Shown here: piece by piece, positions 1 to 9,800 of the stretch
How the letters are laid out: each line of letters opens with the position of its first letter
Position numbering within the stretch: the first letter of the stretch is position 1
Origin: Bryobacterales bacterium
GTDB taxonomy: Bacteria; Acidobacteriota; Terriglobia; Bryobacterales; Bryobacteraceae
DNA: 61,894 bases
Reading direction: 5' to 3'
Assembly (NCBI GenBank): GCA_020847045.1
Contig: JADLCT010000005.1
Span: forward strand, 1 to 61,894
Notes under the pieces: model-generated
Seen by the model: only the letters and a program-made list of their open reading frames with translations
Databases searched by the model: none
What the model was told of the DNA's origin: nothing
Made by a program: the position numbers and the translations under genes

Positions 1-291
1 TTACGAGCACGAGCCCATCACCGGAGCGGCGAACTCTCCGGCGGCGAACAGCAGCGGGTCGTGCTGGCGAGGGCGCTTGTCGGCCGGCCTCGTTATCTCT
101 TCGCCGATGAGCCCACCGGGAATCTCGATGAACGGACGGGCACTATGATTTCCAATCTTTTGGCGGAGCTGCACCAGACGCATCAGCTTACGTCCATTTA
201 TGTCACGCACAGCCGTGACTTTGCCCGGTCCTGTGACCGGGTTTTGCGTCTACAGCACGGAGGTCTGGCCGATGTCACGGCCGGGGAGTAG
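1..291 (+). CDS. lolD: ABC transporter ATP-binding protein, LolD-type (5' end outside window)
   Basis: The frame is open from base 1, so the gene starts upstream of the window. What remains is the C-terminal third of an ABC ATPase: signature LSGGEQQR, then FADEPTGNLD (Walker B and D-loop) and the H-loop VTH. The short tail after the H-loop and the GELSGGEQQR context are typical of the LolD/MacB/FtsE class, and LolD (energising lipoprotein release from the inner membrane) is the best guess. The membrane partner is not visible. The stop codon lies 2 bases before the clpC start, and its last codons contain the clpC Shine-Dalgarno (GGGGAG, 283-288), so the two are probably co-transcribed and coupled. 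Confidence 0.85.
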   Translation, partial: LRARAHHRSGELSGGEQQRVVLARALVGRPRYLFADEPTGNLDERTGTMISNLLAELHQTHQLTSIYVTHSRDFARSCDRVLRLQHGGLADVTAGE

Positions 292-293
292 CC

Positions 294-2783
294 ATGTTTG
301 AAAGATATACAGAAAAAGCGCGCCGGGTGATCTTCTTCGCCCGCTATGAAGCCTCCCAGTTTGGCAGTCCCTATATCGAAACAGAGCATCTGCTGCTCGG
401 ACTGCTGCGCGAAGACAAGGCCCTCGCTAACCGGTTTCTGCGGTCCAACGCCGCCATTGAATCCATCCGGAAACAGATCGAGGCGCACACCACCATCCGT
501 GAGAAAGTCTCGACCTCGGTCGACCTCCCGTTGAGCCATGAGTGCAAGCGCGTGCTGGCCTATGGCGCCGAAGAAGCCGAACGGCTGAACCACAAACACA
601 TCGGCACCGAACATCTGATGCTCGGCCTGCTGCGCGAGGAGAAATGCTTCGCCGCTGAGATTCTACACGAGCGCGGGCTGCGCCTGAGCCAGGTACGCGA
701 AGAGATCGCCCGCAGTTCTTCGGAAAAAATCACCACCAACCGGCCGAAGGAATCGTCGCTGCTGGCTGAGTTCTCCCGGGACCTGACGCAGGCCGCCATC
801 GATGGCCAGCTCGATCCTCTCATCGGCCGCGACCACGAACTGGAACGTGTGGTGCAGATCCTGTGCCGCCGTACGAAAAACAATCCAGTGCTGATCGGCG
901 AACCCGGTGTCGGCAAAACCGCCATTGTCGAAGGGCTCGCTCAGCGCATCTCCGATGGCGATGTGCCCTCGTTCTTGAGCGAGAAGCGAATTCTGGCGTT
1001 GGACCTGTCGCTCATCGTCGCCGGCACCAAGTACCGCGGCCAGTTTGAAGAGCGGCTGAAGACCATCATGAAAGAGCTGATGGAGAACCAGAACGCCATC
1101 ATCTTCATCGACGAGTTGCACACGCTGGTCGGAGCCGGTTCGGCCGAGGGCTCGCTCGACGCCGCCAACATCCTGAAGCCCGCGCTGTCGCGGGGCGAAA
1201 TCCAGTGCATCGGCGCCACCACGCCGGGCGAATACAGGAAGTCGATTGAGAAGGACCGTTCGCTCGAACGCCGCTTCCAGGCCGTGAAGGTGCCGCCCCC
1301 CGGCGAGGCCGACGCCGTCAAAATCCTGTTCGGCATCAAGGAGCGCTACGAGAAGTTCCACGCCGTCGCCTACACCGACGAGGCCATTGAAGGCGCCGTG
1401 TACACGAGCGCCCGCTTCATTCCGGACCGCTTTCTGCCCGACAAGGCCATCGACCTGATCGACGAGGCGGGCGCGCGCGTCAAACTGCGGCAAACCACGC
1501 TGCCCTCCGAGATCGCCGACATTCAGAAGCGCATCAAGTTCATCGTCCACCGGATGGAGAACGCCATTGCCAATCACGAGTTCGAGAAGGCGCGTTTTTA
1601 TTCCGACGAGGAGCGCAAAGAGCGGGAGAACCTGCGCCTGCTGCGCGAGAAGTACAACCTGGACGACACCTCCACGGGCATCGTCACCAAGGACGATATC
1701 GAGGACGTGGTGGCCCGCTGGACGGGCGTTCCGATGACGGCCATCCGCGAGGAGGAGGTGAGCAAGCTGCTCCGCATCGAGGAGGAGTTGCACAAGCGCG
1801 TCGTCAGCCAGGAGAAGGCCATCAGCGCCCTGGCCCGCGCCATCCGCCGTTCGCGCGCGGGACTCAAGTCGCCCAAGCGTCCGGCCGGATCGTTCCTCTT
1901 CCTGGGCCCCACGGGCGTGGGCAAAACCGAGGTGGCGCGCGCGCTGGCCGAGTTCCTGTTCGGCGGCGAGAAGGCGCTGATCCGGTTCGACATGTCCGAG
2001 TTCATGGAGAAGCACTCGGTTTCCAAGCTGATCGGCTCGCCTCCGGGCTACGTAGGCTACGAGGAGGGCGGCCAGTTGACCGAGCGCGTGAAGCGCTCGC
2101 CATATTCGATCATCCTGCTCGATGAGATCGAAAAGGCTCACCCGGACATCTACAACATTCTGCTCCAGGTGTTTGAAGACGGCCAGCTCACCGACGGGTT
2201 GGGCAACACGGTCGATTTCAAGAACACGATCATCATCATGACATCGAACCTCGGCGCGCGGTTCCTGGAAAAGCGCGGCCAGTTGGGCTTCTCGGCGCCG
2301 ACGGCGGGCGTGCCGCCGAAAATCGAGGACATGGTGCTGCAGGAGGTGAAACGCGCCTTCAATCCCGAGTTTCTGAACCGCCTGGACGAGACGATTCTGT
2401 TCACTTCGCTCACCGACGACGATCTGATCAAGATCATCTCCCTGCTGGTGGCGCAGATCAACGTCAATTTGCAGGCCAAGCAGATCTCGATCACGCTCAC
2501 CGACGAGGCGGCGCGCTACGTTCTGGAAAAGACGCTGAGCGACCGCAGCTACGGAGCCCGTCCGCTTCGCCGCGCCCTGCAAAAGTACATCGAGGATCCG
2601 ATGTCGGAGGCGATCATTCAGGGCGCTCTGCCGCGGCCCAGCACGCTCGAGGTGTACCTGGGCGATAACGGCATCTTCTGCCGTCCGATGAACGCCGAAG
2701 GCGAGGTTCCGGTCGGCGTCGCCGGGGGCGGGCCGGATGAGACAGCGGGCCCTGCGCCGGGCACTCTGCTCTACGAGTTCTAG
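294..2783 (+). CDS. clpC: ATP-dependent Clp protease ATP-binding subunit ClpC
   Basis: 829-residue Hsp100 unfoldase that feeds substrates to ClpP. Domain order: double Clp-N repeat (about 1-150), first AAA+ domain with Walker A GEPGVGKT near residue 202 and Walker B IIFIDELH, a short middle domain with a UVR-like helix ([14 protein letters not shown], about 425-440), and a second AAA+ domain with GPTGVGKT near 538. An LGF tripeptide near 664 is the expected ClpP-docking loop. The C-terminal D2 domain contains [11 protein letters not shown]. The short middle domain distinguishes ClpC/ClpA from ClpB. A glycine/proline-rich tail of about 30 residues follows the conserved core. No adaptor (mcsA/mcsB) or clpP is in the window. 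Confidence 0.96.
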   Translation: MFERYTEKARRVIFFARYEASQFGSPYIETEHLLLGLLREDKALANRFLRSNAAIESIRKQIEAHTTIREKVSTSVDLPLSHECKRVLAYGAEEAERLNHKHIGTEHLMLGLLREEKCFAAEILHERGLRLSQVREEIARSSSEKITTNRPKESSLLAEFSRDLTQAAIDGQLDPLIGRDHELERVVQILCRRTKNNPVLIGEPGVGKTAIVEGLAQRISDGDVPSFLSEKRILALDLSLIVAGTKYRGQFEERLKTIMKELMENQNAIIFIDELHTLVGAGSAEGSLDAANILKPALSRGEIQCIGATTPGEYRKSIEKDRSLERRFQAVKVPPPGEADAVKILFGIKERYEKFHAVAYTDEAIEGAVYTSARFIPDRFLPDKAIDLIDEAGARVKLRQTTLPSEIADIQKRIKFIVHRMENAIANHEFEKARFYSDEERKERENLRLLREKYNLDDTSTGIVTKDDIEDVVARWTGVPMTAIREEEVSKLLRIEEELHKRVVSQEKAISALARAIRRSRAGLKSPKRPAGSFLFLGPTGVGKTEVARALAEFLFGGEKALIRFDMSEFMEKHSVSKLIGSPPGYVGYEEGGQLTERVKRSPYSIILLDEIEKAHPDIYNILLQVFEDGQLTDGLGNTVDFKNTIIIMTSNLGARFLEKRGQLGFSAPTAGVPPKIEDMVLQEVKRAFNPEFLNRLDETILFTSLTDDDLIKIISLLVAQINVNLQAKQISITLTDEAARYVLEKTLSDRSYGARPLRRALQKYIEDPMSEAIIQGALPRPSTLEVYLGDNGIFCRPMNAEGEVPVGVAGGGPDETAGPAPGTLLYEF

Positions 2784-2811
2784 AACGCGGCACGGAAGAG
2801 AACTCTCCACC

Positions 2812-3522
2812 ATGAAAGCGGGGACCGCGCGCACGGAGCCATTGGCGCAGGACGCCGGTCTCTCGCTTTATCTGCGTTCGCTCGCGCACGACTTCAACAA
2901 TCTGCTGGGGGCGATCCTGGGCAACGCGGCGTTGCTCGAAACCATGTCGCCCGAAGGCAGCGAGGCGGCCGAAACAGCGGCCATCATTCAACGGGCGGCC
3001 GAACGGGCCACCGAACTGGCCGCGCACCTCTCCCGGGCCGCCCGCCTGGAGCCCCCCCGTCATGAACCGGTCGACCTGAATGCCACCGTGCGCGAGATTG
3101 CCGAACTGCTGCGCGCCACGCTGCCCGCCGGAGTCCAATTGCGGACCGAGATGGACGAGGCTCTCCCGCCCGTCATGGGCGATCCCGTGGAGTTGCACCA
3201 GCTCGCGCTGAACCTGGCCGCCAATGCGCGCGACGCCATGGCCGCCTCGGGCGCGGTGGACGGCGTCATTCTGCTGGCCACGGCCATGGAAAACGGCGGA
3301 GCGCTGCTGCGAGTGGAGGACAACGGCCCGGGCATTCCGAGCGAGCTGCATGAGCGCGTCTTCCAGCCCTTCTTCACCACGCGCGAAGGCTCCGAATCCG
3401 GCCGCGGACTGGGTCTCACCATTGTCGAGCGCGCCGCCAAGCGCCACGGCGCGCGCATCCGGCTCACCTCCGAGGCCGGACGCGGCACGGCGTTTCACAT
3501 CCACTTTCCGGCCCGTAGCTGA
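2812..3522 (+). CDS. Sensorless histidine kinase
   Basis: 236 residues from the ATG at 2812, which has a GGAAGAG Shine-Dalgarno about 12 bases upstream; an earlier in-frame start would lie inside clpC. The protein is only a kinase core. The phospho-acceptor His is at residue 26 in LAHDFNN, followed by an N-box (NLAANARDAM), G1 (VEDNGPGIP), F-box (VFQPFFTTR) and G2 (GRGLGLTIVE). There is no transmembrane or PAS segment, so it is presumably cytoplasmic and takes its signal from a partner. HDFNN-type kinases usually pass phosphate to receiver domains on other proteins, and none is adjacent. It converges on ilvA with 15 bases between the stops. Confidence 0.88.
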   Translation: MKAGTARTEPLAQDAGLSLYLRSLAHDFNNLLGAILGNAALLETMSPEGSEAAETAAIIQRAAERATELAAHLSRAARLEPPRHEPVDLNATVREIAELLRATLPAGVQLRTEMDEALPPVMGDPVELHQLALNLAANARDAMAASGAVDGVILLATAMENGGALLRVEDNGPGIPSELHERVFQPFFTTREGSESGRGLGLTIVERAAKRHGARIRLTSEAGRGTAFHIHFPARS

Positions 3523-3541
3523 GCGCCGGCGCCGCGCTCAG
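3519..3541. terminator. Symmetric hairpin between converging genes (weak terminator candidate)
   Basis: CTGAGCG and CGCTCAG form a 7-bp inverted repeat with a 9-base GC-rich centre that is itself partly palindromic. The left arm contains the TGA stop of the histidine kinase and the right arm contains the ilvA stop on the other strand. There is no T-run on either side, so intrinsic termination would be weak. Confidence 0.3.
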
Positions 3542-4746
3542 GTCACCTCTTCATACTCGTATCCGGCCTCGTGCAGCGCGTGGCACAACTCAGCCACGTG
3601 TTCTGGCCCGCGCGTTTCCATCTGAATGTCGATTACCGTGTCGCTGATGCTCACCCCGTAGTGCGAGCGGTCGTGCATGGTCTGCACGATGTTCGCCTTG
3701 TGCTCGGCGATGATGGCCGCCACGCGCACCAGCGAGCCGGGGTGGTCGGGAAGATGGATTCTCAGCCGGATCAGCCTCCCGTCCTTCTTCAGGCCGCGCT
3801 CGATGATCCGGCTCAGCAGCGTGACGTCGATGTTGCCGCCGCACACGAGCACGGCCACACGCCGCCCGGCCAGGCCGATTTTGTGATGCAGCATGGCCGC
3901 CAGCGCGGCCGCTCCGGCGCCTTCGGCGATCGTCTTTTCGCGCTCCAGCAGCAGCAGAATCGCGCTGGCGATCTCCTCCTCGCCCACGGTGACGATCTCA
4001 TCCACGTACTTGCTCACCAGCGGCAGCGTCCGGTCTCCGGCGCGCCGCACCGCGATGCCGTCGGCAATCGTCGTGGCCGCCTCCAGCACCACGGGCGAGC
4101 CCGCCTCCACGGCGCGCTTCATCGAGGGCAGACGCTCGGTTTGCACGCCGATCATGCGGATGCGCGGGTTGGTTTCCTTAATGGCGCAGGCGATGCCGGC
4201 AATCAGGCCGCCGCCGCCGATGGGCGCGACAATGGCGTCGAACATGGGGTTCTGCTGGATCATCTCGAGCCCCAGCGTGCCCTGCCCGGCGATCACCGCG
4301 TCGTCGTCGAAGGCATGCACGAAGGTAAGCGAAGCCTCGTCGCACCGCCGGCGAGCCTCTTCATAGGCCTCGTCATAGTTGGCGCCGTGCAAAATCACGT
4401 CGGCGCCGTGGTTGCGCGTCTGCGACATTTTCACGAGAGGAGTCGCCAGCGGCATGACGATCGTCGAACGGATGCCCAGACGCGTGGCGTGGTAGGCGAC
4501 CGCCTGGGCGTGGTTGCCCGCCGAGGCGGCGATCACCCCGCGCGCCCGCTCCTCCTGGCTGAGCAGCAGGAGTTTGTTCAGCGCGCCACGCTCCTTGAAC
4601 GCTCCGGTCATCTGCAGGTTGTCGAGTTTGAGAAACAGGGAGGCCCCCGTCATCTGCGACAGCGTCTGCGAGCGAACGCAGGGGCTCAGGTAGATCGAGT
4701 CGCGGATGCGCGCCTGCGCCTGCTCAACGTCGTGGACCGTGATCAT
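3538..4746 (-). CDS. ilvA: Threonine ammonia-lyase with C-terminal ACT domain
   Basis: 402-residue PLP enzyme converting L-threonine to 2-oxobutanoate, the first step to isoleucine. The PLP lysine is near residue 51 in GAFKERGA, and the phosphate-binding loop is GGGGLIAG. The last ~75 residues (from LIRLRIHLPDHPG) form one ACT domain. This matches the ~400-residue single-ACT type rather than the 500-residue E. coli IlvA with its double regulatory domain. The ATG at 4746 is chosen because AGGAGG lies 7 bases upstream; a longer frame to 4773 would run through the Shine-Dalgarno. The gene stands alone and has a terminator-like hairpin directly before the ribosome-binding site. Confidence 0.93.
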   Translation of the reverse strand: MITVHDVEQAQARIRDSIYLSPCVRSQTLSQMTGASLFLKLDNLQMTGAFKERGALNKLLLLSQEERARGVIAASAGNHAQAVAYHATRLGIRSTIVMPLATPLVKMSQTRNHGADVILHGANYDEAYEEARRRCDEASLTFVHAFDDDAVIAGQGTLGLEMIQQNPMFDAIVAPIGGGGLIAGIACAIKETNPRIRMIGVQTERLPSMKRAVEAGSPVVLEAATTIADGIAVRRAGDRTLPLVSKYVDEIVTVGEEEIASAILLLLEREKTIAEGAGAAALAAMLHHKIGLAGRRVAVLVCGGNIDVTLLSRIIERGLKKDGRLIRLRIHLPDHPGSLVRVAAIIAEHKANIVQTMHDRSHYGVSISDTVIDIQMETRGPEHVAELCHALHEAGYEYEEVT

Positions 4747-4763
4747 GCCGTCCCTCCTAAAGG

Positions 4764-4796
4764 AAAAAGCCACCGCGCGGGGATGCCGCCGGTGGC
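4764..4796 (-). terminator. Intrinsic terminator in the ilvA leader (candidate attenuator)
   Basis: On the minus strand GCCACCG+GCGG pairs with CCGC+CGGTGGC (11 bp, one bulged G, 5-base loop), followed at once by TTTTTCCTTT. The structure lies between the leader ORF at 4832-4885 and the ilvA Shine-Dalgarno, so termination there would prevent ilvA transcription. A terminator inside the leader of a biosynthetic gene is the hallmark of attenuation. No competing antiterminator longer than about 5 bp was found by eye. Confidence 0.65.
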
Positions 4797-4831
4797 CTCG
4801 GAGTGTCGATGTTCAGTCGAATGCGCAAGGC

Positions 4832-4885
4832 TTAGGCGGGTCCGGTGAGCCGGATCGTAATTCGCCGCTTGGCCCGCATGAGCAT
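4832..4885 (-). CDS. Putative 17-residue leader peptide upstream of ilvA
   Basis: A short ORF on the ilvA strand reads MLMRAKRRITIRLTGPA and stops with TAA 35 bases before the leader terminator hairpin. It contains Ile-Thr-Ile and a Leu-Thr close to its stop, and Thr and Ile are the substrate and end-product amino acids of the IlvA pathway. No Shine-Dalgarno precedes the ATG. A TATCCT hexamer ends 9 bases upstream, which would fit a leaderless transcript. With 17 codons and only two Ile and two Thr codons, chance remains possible. Confidence 0.4.
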   Translation of the reverse strand: MLMRAKRRITIRLTGPA

Positions 4886-4964
4886 TCTGGGAACAGGATA
4901 GCGCAGCGGGCCGCGCCGCCGCCGCCGGGGACGGGAGTCAATGGCGCCAGGAGAGAATAGAACC

Positions 4965-5807
4965 ATGCCCGCCGCCCTGTGGCCGCCAGGACCGATGGTC
5001 ACCGAATCCGCCGTGTGGGAGCGTGTGGGCGGCGATCCGATGGCGATGCTGTCCTCGCCCGGCGAGGAGCCGCGCTTGCGCGCCGTCTATGACGAATATG
5101 CCGCCGTGGCCCGGCGCCATGGCCTGCCCATCCTGCTCTGCGCGCCCACCTGGAGGGCCAATCGCGAACGCGCCCAGCCGGGCGGGAACGCGCGGGCTTT
5201 GCGCTTCATTTCAGAACTCTCGCCCTGGCATGCCGCTCTTATGGGTCCGCGCGGAGACTGCTACACGCCGCGGGCGGCCCTGGACCGCGCCGCCGCGCGA
5301 AGCTTTCACGAGTGGCAGGCCGAGGAGTTGTCCGGCGCGCGGCTGGTGATGCTGGCCACCTTCCCGGCCGTTAGCGAGGCGCTGGGCATTCTCGACGTGC
5401 TGCGCGCTCCGGCCGTGGTGAGCTTCGTTCTCACGGCCTCGGGCGCGCTGCTCGACGGCACGCCGCTCGAGCAGGCGATGGCGGAGGTGGACCAGACCGC
5501 GGCGCGTCCTCCAGAGGGCTACTGGATCAATTGCACGCACGCCGGGACCGCGCTGGCCGGGCTGCGGAGGGCGTCCGAGCGCGGGAAGCTCCGCCGCCTG
5601 CTGGGCATTCAGGCGAACGCGTCTCCTCTCGATGCGCGCGACTTTGCCCAGGCGCGCGACTTCGCCAACGAGGCTCCGGAACTTTTTGCCGAGTCCCTGC
5701 TCGCCCTGCGGCGCGAGTTCGGGCTGCGCGTGCTCGGTGGCTGTTGCGGCACGCGCGCCACCCATCTGGAGGCGCTTGCCACCCGGCTGCGGCAGACGCC
5801 GGATTAG
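4965..5807 (+). CDS. Homocysteine S-methyltransferase family protein
   Basis: 280 residues, the size of a free-standing homocysteine methyltransferase domain (MHT/MmuM or the N-terminal part of MetH). The three zinc-ligand cysteines of the family are in place: C190 in NCTHAGT and C260/C261 in GGCCGT. The N-terminal strand that usually reads like DGAMGT is degenerate here, and the substrate (homocysteine with a methyl donor such as S-methylmethionine) is inferred only from the family. The start at 4965 has GGAGAG about 9 bases upstream. The gene diverges from ilvA, and its stop overlaps the stop of the converging DUF4097 gene by 2 bases. Confidence 0.8.
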   Translation: MPAALWPPGPMVTESAVWERVGGDPMAMLSSPGEEPRLRAVYDEYAAVARRHGLPILLCAPTWRANRERAQPGGNARALRFISELSPWHAALMGPRGDCYTPRAALDRAAARSFHEWQAEELSGARLVMLATFPAVSEALGILDVLRAPAVVSFVLTASGALLDGTPLEQAMAEVDQTAARPPEGYWINCTHAGTALAGLRRASERGKLRRLLGIQANASPLDARDFAQARDFANEAPELFAESLLALRREFGLRVLGGCCGTRATHLEALATRLRQTPD

Positions 5808-6733
5808 CGCCGAGAGATCTGAATGTTCGAATTCGAGGTGCGCAGGTGCACCGTCGGCCCGCCTGAGCCGATCTTGCCCGCAAGTTCGGACTTCGACTCC
5901 GTCTGCCCCAGCACGGGAAAATCGCTGCGCACCCGGCCGTGCGAGGTGGACGCCGTCAAGTACATCCCTGACTCGGGCACCTTCAGGCTGATCGGCCCGT
6001 TGGAGGAGCGCACCTCGACGTCCGTGCTCACCTTGTCCAGCGCCAGCCGCACGCCGCCGTTCGACGTCCGGATCTTGACCGGCCCCGACGAACTCAGGCC
6101 GGAGGCCTGCACATCAACCGGTCCGTTGGAGGTGGTCACGTCCACCGCCCCCTCGACGCCATCGGCGTTCACCGCGCCGTTCGAGGTCTCGGCCACCAGC
6201 GCTCCGGCAAAGCCGCTGATTGTCAGTGGGCCGTTCGAGGTGCGCGCGTCCAGATCCCCCTTGAGATCGCGCACCTTCAGCGGGCCGTTCGATGTCGTCA
6301 GCCGCGCACGCCCCTCCGTGCCTTCCACCGTAATCGGTCCGTTCGAAGTTCTGACCTCGCCCAGCACCACCTTCCGGGGCAGCCGCACCACGAACTTCAC
6401 CCCGGCATGGCCGCTCCAATTCGGCCCCGGCGGCCGGCTGGCCTTTACTGACACCACATCCGGCGTGTGCATGACGTCCACTTTGATCTCGTCCAGACGG
6501 CTCTGCTCGCTGGCGCTCTTCTCCCCGCGGATCTCCACCTTGTCCTGGTCCCAGCCATAGATCTCGACCGAACCATTGAAGCCCTCCAGCGTGAACCGCC
6601 CGCCGGGCTTCAAATCATAGGCGTAGTCGAATGGTTCGCGGAAGCGTTGGCCGTTGTCCACTACTTCGGCCAGGTCGCAGGCGGACAGGCCGAGCAGGGA
6701 GAAGATGACGGTGGCAGGACGGAGGAATCGCAT
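5804..6733 (-). CDS. DUF4097 beta-strand repeat lipoprotein
   Basis: 309 residues beginning with a lipoprotein signal: charged n-region, hydrophobic stretch to residue 18, lipobox LSAC with the lipidated Cys at about 19. From about residue 100 to the C-terminus a TSNG/SSNG tetrapeptide recurs every 15-25 residues (TSNGP several times, then TSNGG, SSNGP, TSHGR, TSNSN). This is the turn pattern of DUF4097 right-handed beta-helix/solenoid domains. Such proteins are thought to be cell-surface or periplasmic; their ligand is unknown. In some bacteria DUF4097 genes sit with anti-sigma or PspC-like genes, but no such neighbour is seen here. Confidence 0.85.
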   Translation of the reverse strand: MRFLRPATVIFSLLGLSACDLAEVVDNGQRFREPFDYAYDLKPGGRFTLEGFNGSVEIYGWDQDKVEIRGEKSASEQSRLDEIKVDVMHTPDVVSVKASRPPGPNWSGHAGVKFVVRLPRKVVLGEVRTSNGPITVEGTEGRARLTTSNGPLKVRDLKGDLDARTSNGPLTISGFAGALVAETSNGAVNADGVEGAVDVTTSNGPVDVQASGLSSSGPVKIRTSNGGVRLALDKVSTDVEVRSSNGPISLKVPESGMYLTASTSHGRVRSDFPVLGQTESKSELAGKIGSGGPTVHLRTSNSNIQISRR

Positions 6734-6888
6734 CGTAAGAACTCCTTGTTGAGTAGTACGGACGAACGTGGCCGGAAGTTTGTTCCGTGAATGTGTCTGT
6801 GCGGGAAGCGGCGGAGCTTCCGGGGCCGGTCCACCCTTGCGTGCTAGTCTGGAAATCTCCCCCCTGGTTTCAGTTGGGTCTTTCCACT

Positions 6889-9800
6889 ATGAAGAAGGTT
6901 CTTGCCCTCAATCGAGGGGAAATCGCGATTCGAATTTTCCGCGCGGCCAATGAACTCGGCATGCGCACCGTCGCCGTCTACTCCCAGGAGGACCGTCTCA
7001 GCCTCCACCGCTTCAAGGCCGACGAGGCCTTTCTGATCGGGGACGGCTCGGGCGGGCGGCGCAAACTGGGGCCCGTGCAGGCCTATCTCGATGTCGAGGG
7101 CATCGTTGCGCTGGCCAAGGAAAAAGAGGCCGATTTCATCCATCCAGGCTACGGTTTCCTCTCCGAGAATCCGGCGCTAGCCCGCGCCTGCGAAGCCGCG
7201 GGCATCACCTTCATCGGCCCATCGGCGGAGATTCTTGACCTGCTCGGCGACAAGACGGCCGCCCGGCGGCTGGCCGAAAAGGCCGGCATCCCGGTGATTC
7301 CCGGCACCGCCAAACCGGTCACCCGTCCGGCCGAGGCCGAAAAGGCCGCGCAGCGCATCGGATTCCCGCTCATCATCAAAGCGGCATTCGGCGGCGGCGG
7401 GCGCGGCATGCGCGTGGTGGAATCGGCCGCTGAGTTGAAAGGTCTGCTCGAAGAGGCCACGGCGGAGGCGCTGGCCGCCTTTGGCAACGGCGCGGTCTTC
7501 CTGGAGCGCTTCATTCGCCGCCCGCGCCACATCGAGGTGCAGATCCTCGGCGACAGGCACGGCAACATCGTCCACCTTTATGAGCGCGACTGCTCCGTGC
7601 AGCGCCGCCATCAGAAGGTGGTGGAGGTTGCCCCCGCCGTCTCGCTGGACCGCGTCGTGCGCGACGACATCACGACCGCCGCCGTGCGGCTGTGCAAGGC
7701 GGCCGGCTACTATAGCGCTGGCACGGTCGAGTTTCTGGTGGATTCCGATACCAACGAGTGGTTCTTCATCGAAGTGAACCCGCGCGTGCAGGTAGAGCAT
7801 ACCGTCACCGAGGTGGTCACCGGCATCGACATTGTCCGTTCGCAGATTCTCATCGCCATGGGCGAGAGTCTGAACGGGCCTGAAATCAATATCCCCAAGC
7901 AGGAGGCCGTGGAGTTGCACGGCTACGCCCTGCAGTGCCGCATCACCACCGAGGATCCGGCCAACAACTTCGTCCCCGACTACGGCAAGATCCACACCTA
8001 CCGCTCTCCGGCCGGCTTCGGCATCCGTCTGGACGGCGCCAGCGCTTATGGCGGCGCGGTGATCACCCCCTACTACGATTCGCTTCTGGTGAAGATCACC
8101 GGCTGGGGCCAGAATTTCCCGCAGGCCTGCCAGCGCATGGACCGCGCTCTGCGCGAGTTCCGCATCCGGGGCGTCAAAACCAACATTCCTTTCCTCGAAA
8201 ACGTCGTCAACGACGGCACTTTTGTCTCCGGCCGCGCCACCACGCGCTTCCTCGACGAAAATCCGCATCTGTTCCAGTTCAAGGCCCGCAAGGACCGCGC
8301 CACCAAGCTGCTCACCTACATCGCCGAGGTGAGCGTGAACGGCAATCCCGAGGTGGCGGGCAAGGCCCAGCCTCCGGTCTTCCGCGCCGCGCCCATTCCG
8401 GAGTTCGACCTTCTGCCGCAGGGCCCGCCGAAGGGCACGCGCGATCTGCTGCTCGAAAAGGGGCCCGAAGCGCTGGCCGAATGGATGCGCTCGGAAAAGC
8501 GGCTCCTGCTGACCGACACCACCTTCCGCGACGCGCACCAGTCCCTGATGGCGACGCGCATGCGCACCTACGACATGCTCGCCATCGCGCCTTATGTGGC
8601 GCAGCATCTCTCGCAGTTGTTCAGCATCGAAATGTGGGGCGGCGCCACCTTCGATGTCGCCATGCGCTTTCTGCACGAGGATCCCTTCGAGCGCCTGCGA
8701 AAACTGCGCGCGGCCATCCCCAATATCTGTTTCCAGATGCTGCTGCGCGCCTCCAACGCCGTTGGCTACACGGCCTACCCCGACAACGTCGTGCGCGAGT
8801 TCATCGCCGAAAGCGCCGCCCAGGGCATCGACATCTTCCGCGTCTTCGACTCGCTGAACTGGCTGCCCAACATGCGCGTGCCCATGGAGGCCGTGCGCAA
8901 AACCGGGCGCGTCTGCGAAGCCGCGGTCTGTTACACGGGCGATATTCTCGATCCCAGGCGCGACAAGTATCCGCTGGAGTACTACGTCAAGATGGCGCGT
9001 GAGCTTGAACGCATGGGCGCTCATATCCTCGCCATCAAAGACATGGCCGGGCTGCTGAAACCGTTCGCCGCGCAGCGCCTCGTGAAGGCTCTCCGGGACG
9101 CCGTGGGCCTGCCCGTCCACTTCCACACGCACGACACCTCGGGCATTGCCGCCGCCAGCTATGTGCAGGCCGCCGGCGCCGGCGTGGACGCCGTCGATTG
9201 CGCCATCTCGTCCATGTCGGGCACCACCTCGCAGCCCAACCTGAACTCACTGGTGGCGGCCTTCGCCCATACGCCCCGCGAAACCGGACTGGACGCCGCG
9301 GCGCTGCAAAAGTGCGCCGACTATTGGGAGACCGTCCGCACCTGGTATGCCCCGTTCGACGAGGCGCCCAAGTCCGGCACGGCCGAGGTCTATCTGCACG
9401 AGATGCCCGGGGGCCAGTACACCAATTTGAAAGCGCAGGCCGAATCCATGGGGCTGGGCGAACGCTGGCCCGAGATCGCCCGCATGTACGCCGATGTGAA
9501 CATGGCCTTCGGCGACATTGTCAAGGTCACTCCGTCCAGCAAGGTCGTCGGCGACCTGGCGCTGTTTCTCATCTCGCACGGCATGAGCGTTGCGGAGTTC
9601 CTGAACCTGGGGCCCGACCACTCCGTGAATATCCCGAACTCGGTGGTCGAGATGTTCCAGGGCTCGCTCGGCGAACCCGCCGGCGGCTGGCCGAGGAAGG
9701 CCGTGCAGGTGGTTCTCAAGGGCGGCAAGCCGCAAAAAGGACGCGCCAGCGCCCGCATGCCCGCGGCCGATCTGAAGGCCGCCGCGGCCACGCTCGAAAA

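Noticed and set aside
663..2834. 723-codon open frame on the minus strand opposite clpC
   Set aside because: It is antisense to a complete clpC, has no domain or start signal and is rich in the Arg/Gln/His/Leu typical of mirrored GC-rich codons.
7177..9132. 651-codon minus-strand open frame inside pyruvate carboxylase
   Set aside because: Mirror of a conserved enzyme; composition typical of antisense frames in GC-rich DNA; no recognisable motif.
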